Below, one piece after another: positions 1 to 7,610 of a stretch of DNA of 35,200 nt (the stretch's first letter is position 1; each line of letters starts with the position of its first letter). The stretch covers positions 1 through 35,200 of the forward strand of contig JAKIUY010000043.1 of the NCBI GenBank assembly GCA_021647315.1. Direction: 5' to 3'. Under the pieces are notes generated by a model, which saw nothing but the letters and a program-made list of their open reading frames with translations, was not told where the DNA came from and did no database searches. Position numbers and translations under genes: made by a program. The stretch is from Victivallaceae bacterium (lineage in GTDB: Bacteria > Verrucomicrobiota > Lentisphaeria > Victivallales > Victivallaceae).

Positions 1-77
1 ATGTTGACTTAATTAAAAATAATGGTAATGTAGAAAATTGTAGTCTTAATGAGAATCCTTCAATTGCTAAAAAATGA
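1..77 (+). CDS. 3' end of an unidentified gene (partial)
   Basis: The reading frame that begins at base 3 stays open for 24 codons and ends at a TGA at 75-77. The residues (…NNGNVENCSLNENPSIAKK) look like an ordinary polar C-terminus. A strong hairpin follows 8 bases later, as expected after a gene end. The 5' part lies outside the window, so no family can be assigned. It could also be a chance open frame. Confidence 0.35.
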   Translation, partial: VDLIKNNGNVENCSLNENPSIAKK

Positions 78-84
78 GATTATA

Positions 85-126
85 AAATACGGGGGCATAT
101 TACCGTCAGGGAATATACCCGTATTT
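85..126. terminator. Long hairpin between convergent genes
   Basis: Arms AAATACGGG (85-93) and CCCGTATTT (118-126) pair perfectly. A second inner stem, ATATT/AATAT, encloses the loop. It lies between the end of the rightward partial gene and the end of the leftward decayed gene, so it could terminate transcription from both sides. Neither side has a clean T-run; the minus-strand side is followed by an AT-rich stretch. Confidence 0.45.
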
Positions 127-201
127 AAGCATGTTAACTTATGCCGCATTGCGAAAGGTTGGGAAGCGGTAAGCCGTCCCCGAAGCCCCTCAATATGACG
201 A

Positions 202-864
202 TTACCGAAAATCATCACAAAAATTTAGATAAGCATGAGTATCAGTCTTAACCAGAAGGCAAATTATTAGAGTATTGTGATGATTAGCTGTAATAAATGA
301 CTTTAAATCCGGGTTTGATTTAGGCGATGGCATGGAAATTTCTGTTACATCATGTCCGAACATAACATAGGTGTCTCGCAAATAAAAAAGAGGAATAAAT
401 CGTTCTGGATGCTTGAAGTTTTCAGGAAAAACCCTAAACGTCCATCATTGGTTGTAATAGAAAGGAAGGCTTTGTAATGTTTTTTATTGAGAACATTTTC
501 ATTCAAGTTAACATATTCTAAGTCAATAAAAAACAATCTGATATTGACTTGGCTAAATTTGATAGTATCATCAGGAATGTAGATAATTTTATTTCCCCCC
601 GCTTCACCTTTGGAGTTCCGATACAGCCGCCAAAAGTAATCGAGTGAAAGGCTGGAGCATTGTTTTTTTATCATTTTAAGTAGTCTGAGGGTAATGCGGC
701 TCAAGGGACTTTCGCCCCCATTGTTAAGGTGGGTTTTGATGCTGGAGGGCGAGGCGCTGTCGAGCTTAATATCTCATGTTGAGGACGCAGGACTACTTTT
801 GTATTACTGTGATTTCGGTTTTTAATGCTGAAAAAAATCTCGGTTGAGTTGACTTATCTAGCAT
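202..864 (-). pseudogene. Frameshifted gene, unknown product, possible helix-turn-helix near N-terminus
   Basis: From an ATG at 864 the minus strand encodes MLDKSTQPRFFSALKTEI…, but the frame breaks at an A-run near 797-800. Another frame continues (VVLRPQHEI), breaks again near 766-772, then runs on through KLDSASPSSIKTHLNNGG to an A5 run at 427-431. After that a third frame continues with PENFKHPERFIPLFYLRDTY to a TAA at 202-204. Each junction needs one inserted base. Repaired, the product is about 221 residues. The segment around SPSSIKTHLNNGG…LSRITLRLLKMI resembles a small DNA-binding helical unit, which is inference only. The longest single uninterrupted frame is 345-704, with a TTG start and no ribosome site. 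The breaks sit in or near homopolymers, so sequencing error is possible; otherwise this is a decayed gene. Confidence 0.5.
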
Positions 865-947
865 CTTGCTCTATTTTAGTTGCTCTTTAAAGAAATTCTT
901 ACAGGATTATTAATTATATGTTAATTTGAAAATAATGGGTTTTCAGC

Positions 948-965
948 TCCGGCGAAGCCGGTTAT
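948..965. repeat. Dispersed CCGGC-GAA-GCCGG hairpin, copy 1
   Basis: TCCGGCGAAGCCGGTTAT forms a 5-bp GC stem with a GAA loop 21 bases upstream of the glycosyltransferase start. The same 18 bases recur at 3387-3404, and a degenerate copy lies at 25521-25542. Here there is no T-run, so it sits in the leader of the downstream gene rather than acting as a terminator. Confidence 0.7.
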
Positions 966-986
966 ATTTATTTAACAGAGAGATGT

Positions 987-3086
987 ATGTCAAAAAGAAA
1001 ATTATTAGCCGGAGTTATCGGCGTCATGAGTGTCGGTGTTTTGCTGAGGATACTATATCTTCAGCAGTTCAGTTCACTGCCGCTTTTTGCCTGCCCTGCC
1101 GGTCCCGATGTGATTGAATATGACAGCTGGGCAAAGGCGATTGTTTCAGGTCAATGGCTCTGGTTGCTCCCGCAACTTCATGCTCCGCTCTACCCATGGT
1201 TTCTAGCATTATTATATAAATTATGTATGTTGAATTATTACTGGATAAGGTTGGTACAGGGGATAATTGGTTTACTGGCATTTCTCCCTTTGTTTTTGCT
1301 GGTAAAACATCAATTGAAGTCAGCTTGGGGTGCATGGGGAATGCTGATTCTTGCCGCAGTCTATCCGCCGTTAATCTTTTACCAGAGTGAACTTATCAGT
1401 GAAACTTTGCTGTTGCCGCTGCTTACAATTACTCTTTATCTGTTTTACCTTGCTGAGTTGAAATCAGAAAAAGTTAATCAAAAATTAAATGTCAGGCTTG
1501 CGCTGTGGTATATTCTGCCCGGTCTGGGCTGCGGTCTGGCAATAATATGCCATCCGCTATCTGCGCTGTTTTGTGGCACGGCGGCGGTTGTTATGGTGCT
1601 TGGCAGAATGAAATGTTTTTGTGGTAATCGTCATGAAAATGTTGATGGTAAAATTAACCAATATGGCTGGCTTTCTGTTGCTTTACCGGTCGTGATAATG
1701 TTAATTGCAGCGATGACGATTGTGTTGCCGGTGGCGCTTTATAATGCGCAACTTCCGGGGGGAAGTTTTGCGGTTCAGCATAATAGCGGTTTTAATTTCT
1801 TTATTGGCAACAATAGCGAAGCTACCGGGGGGTGTTATGTTAGACCGGGACAGGCGTGGGAACGTTTGCAACAGGCAGGCAGGCAGGCGGCAGTAGCTGA
1901 AGATATTTCGGTCGATCACTATTATTTCAAAAAATCATTTGAGTACATCACTGAGAATCCGTTTGGCTGGTTAAAGCTACTGGGCAACAAATCGCTTTAT
2001 GTCTGGAATTATCGTGAAATGACCTCCGGTGCTGATTTGGAACCGTTACGTTATTATACGGCGTTTCAACGGTGGACATGGTGGAGCGGTGGCGTTGTGA
2101 TGGTCATGGCACTATTTGGCTTGTTCACTGTGGTTCGTAAACGGGAACTTGTTTTCCGTTACCGCTATTTGCTTGCTTTGTTGTTTAGTTTCTGGATTGC
2201 ATTGACATTGACAGTTGTCAGTGGACGTTATCGGATCGCCATATTTCCTACCGTGGCACTGTTAGCTGGAGTGGGCAGTTGTTATCTTTTCTCAGCAGTT
2301 CGTCAATGGCGGCAATGGCATGGTTTGGCAATAGCCCTGACTGGTTTGGGCATTGCAGCAGCAATTGTTTTTGTCCCCGCCCCGCAATATGATCGGTTGC
2401 AGGAGTGGGCTGAAGCGGATGTAATTCTAGGTGAAATGTACCTGCAACAGGGCAAGCTCAGCGTTGCTGAAAAATGTTTTATCCGAGCCCTGAAGGCCTC
2501 CGACAAAATGGATCGAGCCTATTACGGGCTTGGCGTTGTTTATATGAAGAACCGGCAGTATCAACGTGCCGCGTCTTTTTTTATAAAATCATTTCAGTTG
2601 AATCCCTATTCATGTAAAGCCTATGTCAGCCTGGGGATACTGTCAATGGCGATGCGTGATCTTAATTCCGCAGGTCAATATTTTGCTCAAGCTGAAAAAA
2701 AGTGGTCGAATCGACCATTTCTGCTTTATAATTACAGTGTTTACCTGGTCAAACGCGGCAAGCTTGAGCGGGCTGAACTTAAATTGAAACGTTGTTTAAA
2801 GAAGGAACCGGCAAACAGTAAAGCACTCCAAGCGCTCGGGGCAATCCAGTTAATGCAAAAGCAGCCGGAAAAAGCGAAGCTGTATTTCAAACATTTACTG
2901 AAAATATCTCCGACTGATCATGGTGCTTTGTTAAGCATGGCCGGAATATCATTAAAAACCCGCCAATATGACCAGGCGAACTATTACATATTAAAATTGC
3001 TAGAATATTACCCAAAATCACCGCAAGGCGCAGAGCTGAAAAAAGTGATTGACAAATACTTAGCAAAACAGGACAAAAGTAAATAG
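987..3086 (+). CDS. Membrane glycosyltransferase (GT-C/GT39-like) with C-terminal TPR repeats
   Basis: The 699-residue product has two parts. Residues 1-460 form a polytopic membrane region with about ten hydrophobic segments. The first periplasmic loop holds acidic residues D41, E44 and D46 in GPDVIEYDSW, followed by PLYPWFLALLY (residues 68-78). That arrangement is typical of ArnT/PMT-like GT-C enzymes, which transfer sugars from polyprenyl-phosphate donors outside the membrane. Residues ~470-685 are a run of about six tetratricopeptide repeats (for example LGEMYLQQGKLSVAEKCF), likely a protein-binding tail. The ATG at 987 has only a weak GAGAG upstream; a second ATG at 983 is out of frame. 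Downstream lies only repeat DNA, so it is probably monocistronic. The acceptor is unknown. GT-C plus TPR fusions often occur near surface-polymer or exosortase genes. Confidence 0.8.
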   Translation: MSKRKLLAGVIGVMSVGVLLRILYLQQFSSLPLFACPAGPDVIEYDSWAKAIVSGQWLWLLPQLHAPLYPWFLALLYKLCMLNYYWIRLVQGIIGLLAFLPLFLLVKHQLKSAWGAWGMLILAAVYPPLIFYQSELISETLLLPLLTITLYLFYLAELKSEKVNQKLNVRLALWYILPGLGCGLAIICHPLSALFCGTAAVVMVLGRMKCFCGNRHENVDGKINQYGWLSVALPVVIMLIAAMTIVLPVALYNAQLPGGSFAVQHNSGFNFFIGNNSEATGGCYVRPGQAWERLQQAGRQAAVAEDISVDHYYFKKSFEYITENPFGWLKLLGNKSLYVWNYREMTSGADLEPLRYYTAFQRWTWWSGGVVMVMALFGLFTVVRKRELVFRYRYLLALLFSFWIALTLTVVSGRYRIAIFPTVALLAGVGSCYLFSAVRQWRQWHGLAIALTGLGIAAAIVFVPAPQYDRLQEWAEADVILGEMYLQQGKLSVAEKCFIRALKASDKMDRAYYGLGVVYMKNRQYQRAASFFIKSFQLNPYSCKAYVSLGILSMAMRDLNSAGQYFAQAEKKWSNRPFLLYNYSVYLVKRGKLERAELKLKRCLKKEPANSKALQALGAIQLMQKQPEKAKLYFKHLLKISPTDHGALLSMAGISLKTRQYDQANYYILKLLEYYPKSPQGAELKKVIDKYLAKQDKSK

Positions 3087-3127
3087 AGGTATTCTCATTT
3101 TCCGGACCTCTGCCCCCAGTCAATAGT

Positions 3128-3157
3128 TTTGTTTTAATCTGGGTTAATCTGGGTTAA
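3128..3157. repeat. 10-bp tandem tract (ATCTGGGTTA type)
   Basis: The unit ATCTGGGTTA repeats about three times with a 10-base step and fades into related sequence (AATCTGCGCCATCTG). It lies 42 bases after the glycosyltransferase stop and has no coding potential. Confidence 0.75.
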
Positions 3158-3240
3158 TCTGCGCCATCTGTGATATATTTATACAATAGGAAAATTATTA
3201 CGCTGTGCTTCATCTGTTACTGCGTTCGGGTAGGTATTTT

Positions 3241-3310
3241 GACAGGATGAACAGGATAAAACAGGATAAAACAGGATAAAACAGGATAAAACAGGATAAA
3301 ACAGGATAAA
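3241..3310. repeat. 10-bp tandem array, ACAGGATAAA x6
   Basis: Six exact copies of ACAGGATAAA occupy 3251-3310, preceded by a diverged copy (GACAGGATGA, 3241-3250). There are no spacers, so it is not a CRISPR. The same word family recurs at 10621-10640 and 10724-10750. The open frame across it is a by-product of the repeat. Confidence 0.95.
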
Positions 3311-3383
3311 GTAAAAAAACTTGTCAATCTTGCGCGTTTCGCCATAGCTCGAAGAGCGACGGCTGGTTAATCCTGTCAAAAAA

Positions 3384-3405
3384 AGTTCCGGCGAAGCCGG
3401 TTATG
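3384..3405 (-). terminator. Terminator made by dispersed hairpin copy 2
   Basis: On the minus strand, CCGGC-TTC-GCCGG is followed by AACTTTTTTT. That is a good intrinsic terminator immediately after the stop of the epimerase-like gene (3407). The same hairpin occurs at 948-965 without a T-run, so a dispersed repeat appears to have been recruited here. Confidence 0.65.
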
Positions 3406-3406
3406 T

Positions 3407-4831
3407 TCAGTTTTCCTGCCAGGTTTTGATGAAGTCTATGATACTCAGTCCCGTATGATAACCTGGGTCGGCATCCGGGGTTGCTGGAATTAGTTCAATT
3501 GGGTTGCCAGCAATATTCCGGGTCTGCCAGGCCATTAGATGAACTTCAGGATTGATAAACTTATTCATAAAGGCGTTTGAGGCATCACTGATTACCCGCA
3601 TAGCTTCAGTTTCAGCTTCTGAACTGAACTTTGTCAGCAGAGTTGCTGCGCGAATGGTTTCAGGTAGACTCCACCAGGGCATGTCGCTGTTGATTACATT
3701 GCGTGATTTCAGATCATAAGCTTTGCAGATACCGGCGGCCTGTGGATTAAAACCTAAAGCAAAAAAGTGTTTGAGCAGGGCAGGGTAGTGGGTTCGGCAT
3801 TTTTCAAGCAACTCGTAGCTTGCGCTTGCTGAGCGCAAAGAGCAATTTTCGGTGTCCTGTACATTTGCATTTAGTTTTTCTATTTTCAACAGGCACTTCA
3901 GCGATAAGCCAATGAATTCCAAGGCATGTCCCGGATCGCAAATGATGGTGCCGTTGTCTTCCACCCATGGCTTGCCGCTATTATCAACCGCTTCCCAGAA
4001 ATCATAACGTTGACAATGGTCATTATCGTTGGTATTGATATGAACGTCTATAATGTGCGAAATAAACTGTTCTGCTTTAGCTGTCCAGTATTCCTGTTCG
4101 CCATATTCAATCCCCAGGGCGATACCGCCGAGGGCAATCATCCACGGTCCCTGGATATTTTTACCCGCAACTGGTGCGACTCTATTTTTTATATCGAACG
4201 GTTGTTGGTCTGATATAAAATTACTGTTCTGAATATCCTCGATCACTTTTTTTAGATAGAGTTCGGCTTCTGCAAACTTTACCGGCATATTGAGATAATT
4301 TGATGCTGTCAGCAGTCCTTTGGCATAAAATAGGTCGCTGTAGTTGCTTTGTGGTGGGATTGTGTTACAATCAATTAATTGACTGTTGGCGTTGGTTGTC
4401 AAATTTTGCCCATTCTGGCGCATCCAGAAAAACAGTTGTCTATTGTTTGCCGCCCGACACTCTTCCATCGCCGTGACTACTTCACTTAATAGTTTTTTTA
4501 TACGGGTAATCAGCTGAGTTTTTTCCGCTTCGTCGATAATTGAACACGATGGTAACCATTGAGCATGGCCGGTCAGTGCCTCAATGCCGCGTCCCTGAAT
4601 CCATGAGTAGATAACTGTTTTACTTTTGAACTCTTCACCAGCGGCAGCTGGATAAAAATTCTGTCCGGTGATAATATTGAGTTTAGTGTCAATAAAGTGG
4701 TATTCCGGATCACGTTCATAACGATCAAGAATAGCCTGGAGATTTTCGATAAGCACAGTTTCATACTGAGGAATAACCGCTGAGATTGCTGCCCGACTTG
4801 TGTTAGTGATAGTCTGATAATTAAATGTCAT
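3407..4831 (-). CDS. N-acylglucosamine 2-epimerase (AGE/RnBP)-fold protein
   Basis: The 474-residue soluble protein has no signal peptide. It carries markers of the AGE (alpha/alpha)6-barrel family: an early SWIQGRGIEALTGHAQW segment, DPGHALEFIGLSLKCL with H302 where family members have a catalytic histidine in an EPGH context, WWSLPETIRAA near residue 385, and DPGYHTGLS with H459 near the C-terminus. AGE-family enzymes interconvert epimers at C2 of N-acetylglucosamine, cellobiose or mannose. The substrate here cannot be read from sequence, and the C-terminal part is divergent (a subfamily of hypothetical proteins is possible). The start codon has only a distant AGGA. It is a single gene, followed by the repeat-derived terminator at 3384-3405. 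Confidence 0.65.
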   Translation of the reverse strand: MTFNYQTITNTSRAAISAVIPQYETVLIENLQAILDRYERDPEYHFIDTKLNIITGQNFYPAAAGEEFKSKTVIYSWIQGRGIEALTGHAQWLPSCSIIDEAEKTQLITRIKKLLSEVVTAMEECRAANNRQLFFWMRQNGQNLTTNANSQLIDCNTIPPQSNYSDLFYAKGLLTASNYLNMPVKFAEAELYLKKVIEDIQNSNFISDQQPFDIKNRVAPVAGKNIQGPWMIALGGIALGIEYGEQEYWTAKAEQFISHIIDVHINTNDNDHCQRYDFWEAVDNSGKPWVEDNGTIICDPGHALEFIGLSLKCLLKIEKLNANVQDTENCSLRSASASYELLEKCRTHYPALLKHFFALGFNPQAAGICKAYDLKSRNVINSDMPWWSLPETIRAATLLTKFSSEAETEAMRVISDASNAFMNKFINPEVHLMAWQTRNIAGNPIELIPATPDADPGYHTGLSIIDFIKTWQEN

Positions 4832-4914
4832 CCTAGCTGTATTTTCCTGGTTTGAACATTAGTTTTCGTAAACATTTAATTTACGGTTTAATCTTAAAAC
4901 TTGCAACCCCAACT

Positions 4915-4965
4915 GTAAAAAATAAAAAAGCCTTTGATTTCTTTCATACAGAAAATCAAAGGCTT
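4915..4965 (-). terminator. Intrinsic terminator of the GGGtGRT operon
   Basis: Arms AAGCCTTTGATTT (4928-4940) and AAATCAAAGGCTT (4953-4965) pair perfectly over 13 bp. Reading the minus strand, the stem is followed by TTTTTTATTTTTTA. It lies 37 bases past the stop of the gene ending at 5002. Confidence 0.9.
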
Positions 4966-5001
4966 ATATGTTTAGGGCTAGTTTTTCCCAAGTACCAAGC
5001 C

Positions 5002-6000
5002 TTACTTCATTGCTTGTTCAACGGCAACGGCTACGGCAACTGACGCACCGACCATCGGGTTGTTACCCATACCGATCAGTCCCATCATTTCAACGTGAGC
5101 TGGTACCGATGAAGATCCGGCAAACTGGGCATCTGAATGCATTCTGCCCATGGTATCGGTCATGCCGTAAGAGGCTGGGCCGGCTGCCATGTTGTCTGGA
5201 TGCAATGTTCTGCCGGTTCCACCACCGGAAGCAACAGAGAAGAATGTTTTGCCTTTCAGCCCACACTCTTTTTTGTAAATTGCCATTACCGGATGTTGGA
5301 AACGGGTTGGATTGGTTGAGTTTCCGGTGATTGCGACATCCACATCTTCAGCATGCATGATAGCAACACCTTCACGCACATCATCAGCACCGTAGCAACG
5401 TACTTTGGCACGGTCGCCTTTTGAATAGGCTTTTTCCAATACAGTTGACAGTTCGCCGGTATTATAGTCAAATGCTGTTTTGACGTGAGTAAAACCATTG
5501 ATTCGTGAAATAATATGAGCCGCGTCTTTACCGAGACCATTGAGAATAACTCTTAATGGTTCCTGACGTGCTTTGTTAGCCGAGATTGCGAGCCCGATAG
5601 CACCTTCTGCCGCCGCAAAAGATTCATGACCGCAACAGAACGCGAAACATGTAGTCTCTTCACGCAACAGCATTGCTGCCAAGTTACCATGACCGATACC
5701 GACTTGGCGATCATCAGCAACTGAACCTGGGATACAGAATGCCTGAAGACCTTCACCGAGAGTTTCTGCAACATCAGCCGCTACCGTCAAATCTTTTTTG
5801 ATGGCGATAGCTGTGCCGATAATATAGGCCCAGCAGGCGTTTTCAAAACAGATTGGCTGAACGTCTTTGACAAGTTTGGCAATGTCGAGCCCCTTATCTT
5901 TACAGATAGTCTCAGCTTCTTCAAGAGACGCGATGTCATATTTTTCAAGAGCCGCAGTAATCGGCTTGATTCTTCTTTCATAACCTTCAAAAGTTATCAT
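5002..6000 (-). CDS. GGGtGRT-family protein
   Basis: The 332-residue product is a clear member of the bacterial family named after its conserved GGGtGRT motif, here GGGTGRT at residues 259-265, followed by LHPDNMAAGP and a Gly-rich C-terminus. A central stretch, CFAFCCGHESFAAAEGAI, and GLGKDAAHIISRINGF are also characteristic. Function is not established. The start is set at the ATG at 6000 because GGAGGT sits 7 bases upstream (6003-6008); an upstream in-frame extension to 6051 would overlap the preceding gene. It lies 10 bp after the IscU-like gene, so the two are cotranscribed, and a strong terminator follows. The pairing with a NifU/IscU-like protein recurs in anaerobes, to my knowledge, and suggests a role linked to Fe-S or metal chemistry (inference). 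Confidence 0.85.
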   Translation of the reverse strand: MITFEGYERRIKPITAALEKYDIASLEEAETICKDKGLDIAKLVKDVQPICFENACWAYIIGTAIAIKKDLTVAADVAETLGEGLQAFCIPGSVADDRQVGIGHGNLAAMLLREETTCFAFCCGHESFAAAEGAIGLAISANKARQEPLRVILNGLGKDAAHIISRINGFTHVKTAFDYNTGELSTVLEKAYSKGDRAKVRCYGADDVREGVAIMHAEDVDVAITGNSTNPTRFQHPVMAIYKKECGLKGKTFFSVASGGGTGRTLHPDNMAAGPASYGMTDTMGRMHSDAQFAGSSSVPAHVEMMGLIGMGNNPMVGASVAVAVAVEQAMK

Positions 6001-6010
6001 TTGAGACCTC

Positions 6011-6703
6011 CTACTGGTGTCTTGGGTTGATTGTTTTAACTGCATCAGCAAATCTGCCGTAAGTACCGGTAGCGGTGGCTAATGCTTCATTGGCATCGGT
6101 GCCTTTCTGGATCAGCTCCATCATAATCCCGAGCTGAACAAATTTATAGCCGATGATCTCATTATCTTCGTCCAGACCAATTTCCGCGACATAACCTTCT
6201 GCCATTTCAAGATAGCGAGCCCCTTTGGCACTGCTGCCATACATGGTTCCGGTAACACTGCGCAGTCCTTTGCCCAGATCTTCAAGACCCGCGCCAATTG
6301 GCAGACCATTTTCAGAGAATGCAGTTTGTGAACGACCGTAGACAATCTGTAGGAACAGTTCCCGCATTGCTACGTTGATCGCATCGCAGACTAAATCGGT
6401 ATTCAGAGCTTCAAGAATAGTTTTGCCTGAGAGGATTTCAGCTGCCATGGCTGCTGAATGAGTCATGCCGGTACAGCCAACTGTTTCGATCAGGGCTTCT
6501 TCGATAATACCTTTTTTTACGTTAAGGGTCAGTTTGCATGCGCCCTGTTGAGGCGCACACCAGCCAACGCCATGAGTTAGACCGGAGATATCTTTTACCT
6601 CTTTGGCCTGAACCCATTTCCCTTCTTCTGGTATTGGTGCCGGACCATTGTTCGGTCCTTTGCATACGCATACCATGTTTTCAATTTCTGGAGTATAATC
6701 CAT
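6011..6703 (-). CDS. NifU/IscU-like iron-sulfur scaffold protein paired with GGGtGRT
   Basis: The 230-residue product has an IscU/NifU-N-like core with cysteines at 12, 14, 49, 56, 77 and 106. These include GVGWCAPQQGAC and the family-type segment VGCTGMTHSAAMAAEIL…GKTILEAL. Scaffold proteins of this fold assemble Fe-S clusters on three cysteines. The extra N-terminal CVC pair and the ~100-residue C-terminal part are not typical of simple IscU. The ATG at 6703 is preferred because AAGGA precedes it by 8 bases; the longer frame to 6736 starts at TTG without a ribosome site. It is the first gene of a two-gene operon with the GGGtGRT gene. No cysteine desulfurase gene is adjacent. Confidence 0.75.
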   Translation of the reverse strand: MDYTPEIENMVCVCKGPNNGPAPIPEEGKWVQAKEVKDISGLTHGVGWCAPQQGACKLTLNVKKGIIEEALIETVGCTGMTHSAAMAAEILSGKTILEALNTDLVCDAINVAMRELFLQIVYGRSQTAFSENGLPIGAGLEDLGKGLRSVTGTMYGSSAKGARYLEMAEGYVAEIGLDEDNEIIGYKFVQLGIMMELIQKGTDANEALATATGTYGRFADAVKTINPRHQ

Positions 6704-6805
6704 TATGAAATTCCTTGTGGTTTTGGGTTCACTCAAAAGTAAATTAGTGAGTTTTGCGCCAAAAGCGGACTGTTGATAAAGGCACGAAAGTGTTTACATA
6801 GTAGA

Positions 6806-6836
6806 ATTATATAAATGTTTTCGTAACGCAGAGCAA
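6806..6836 (-). promoter_or_regulatory. Candidate promoter of the IscU-like/GGGtGRT operon
   Basis: The minus strand has TATAAT (complement of 6806-6811) with TTGCTC about 19 bases upstream. The spacing is slightly long and the leader to the ATG at 6703 would be about 95 nt. It is weak evidence on its own. Confidence 0.3.
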
Positions 6837-6837
6837 C

Positions 6838-6882
6838 GGTTCGCAGTCAAGCAAAAACTCTAAGTTATCTTTTTTGTGAGCC
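6838..6882 (+). repeat. 45-nt hairpin element, copy 1
   Basis: GGTTCGC-AGTCAAG…GTGAGCC closes a stem using two G-U pairs. The element is about 80% identical to the complement of 13429-13472, where the stem is the perfect GGCTCAC/GTGAGCC. Inner A5 and T6 runs are shared. It sits in the leader region of the minus-strand GGGtGRT operon, in the opposite orientation. Confidence 0.6.
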
Positions 6883-6888
6883 CTTTGT

Positions 6889-6902
6889 GAGGCAATTGCC
6901 TC
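6889..6902. repeat. 14-bp perfect palindrome
   Basis: GAGGCAATTGCCTC is a perfect palindrome 7 bases after the hairpin element. It could be an operator or part of a larger element. Only one copy was seen. Confidence 0.4.
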
Positions 6903-6956
6903 TGATTATGAATATAGTTATTATATTCGTAACGGGTTGTTTTAAATTTATAAAAT

Positions 6957-7003
6957 TAAAGGTAATATTGAATAGCTGTGACAGCTATTCAATATTACCT
7001 TTA
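6957..7003 (-). terminator. 22-bp perfect hairpin after the paralog pair
   Basis: The arms 6957-6978 and 6982-7003 are perfectly complementary over 22 bp around a 3-base TGA loop; the loop-proximal part is GAATAGCTG/CAGCTATTC. It lies about 50 bases past the stop of the secreted protein gene ending at 7055. The minus-strand side runs into AT-rich sequence. It most likely terminates that pair, though its perfection also suits a small mobile hairpin. Confidence 0.6.
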
Positions 7004-7054
7004 TTACCTTTGGTATTCAGTTTTTTTGGGAAGATATGACCGAAATGTTGTCTA

Positions 7055-7567
7055 TTATTTGTTAACTTCCTTTAGAACGATATTTTTGAACCATGCTTTG
7101 CCGGTATGTTTGCGGAACAGCAGGTAGTATGAAAGGCGTTTAATCGGTTTTCGCGGGGTATAAAGTCTTGAGGCAGTTTCCCAGTCATGAGTACCGGTTT
7201 TGAATTTTGCGGTTATACCATAAGTTTTTGTGTCATCGGTATGGGTGATGTCAAGGTAAATGGCATAGTCATTATTTAGGGTGCCTGAAACATTCTCCGC
7301 TTTACTTTCGGCAGAAAAGAAAATATCTTTTACTGCTGTCTGATTAAGGGTGATAGTTTGTACTACACCAGTGGAATCTTTCACCGTTTGGGTTTCACAG
7401 ACAATCACTTTATCTGGCTGGATAATTGTTCCCTGAGGCAATTTTTTATTATAAATCTGCCATGCTTTTAACAGGTTATCTGATTTTTTATCATTGTTGG
7501 CCTGGCTGACAAATGCAATACTGCCAAGCATCATAGTTATGACCGCGAGTTTTATAATATTTTTCAT
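7055..7567 (-). CDS. Small secreted protein, paralog 2 of a tandem pair
   Basis: The 170-residue product has a lysine-hydrophobic signal peptide (residues 1-23, cleavage near SQA) and a single mature domain of about 145 residues. The C-terminal half (ITAKFKTGTHDWETA…TPRKPIKRLSYYLLFRKHTG) alternates beta-strand-like and aromatic residues and ends KAWFKNIVL. This resembles jelly-roll carbohydrate-binding-type domains found at the end of large secreted proteins in PVC bacteria, which is inference. GGAG lies 6 bases before the ATG. It is the downstream copy of a tandem duplication, 43 bp after its paralog, with a near-identical ribosome-binding region. Function is unknown. Confidence 0.7.
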   Translation of the reverse strand: MKNIIKLAVITMMLGSIAFVSQANNDKKSDNLLKAWQIYNKKLPQGTIIQPDKVIVCETQTVKDSTGVVQTITLNQTAVKDIFFSAESKAENVSGTLNNDYAIYLDITHTDDTKTYGITAKFKTGTHDWETASRLYTPRKPIKRLSYYLLFRKHTGKAWFKNIVLKEVNK

Positions 7568-7610
7568 GATTTACTCCATTGCTATACCCCCGTTACGGGG
7601 GAGTGGTTAG

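Noticed and set aside
3251..3310. Possible CRISPR or direct-repeat array
   Set aside because: The 10-bp units are contiguous with no spacers; it is a simple tandem repeat.
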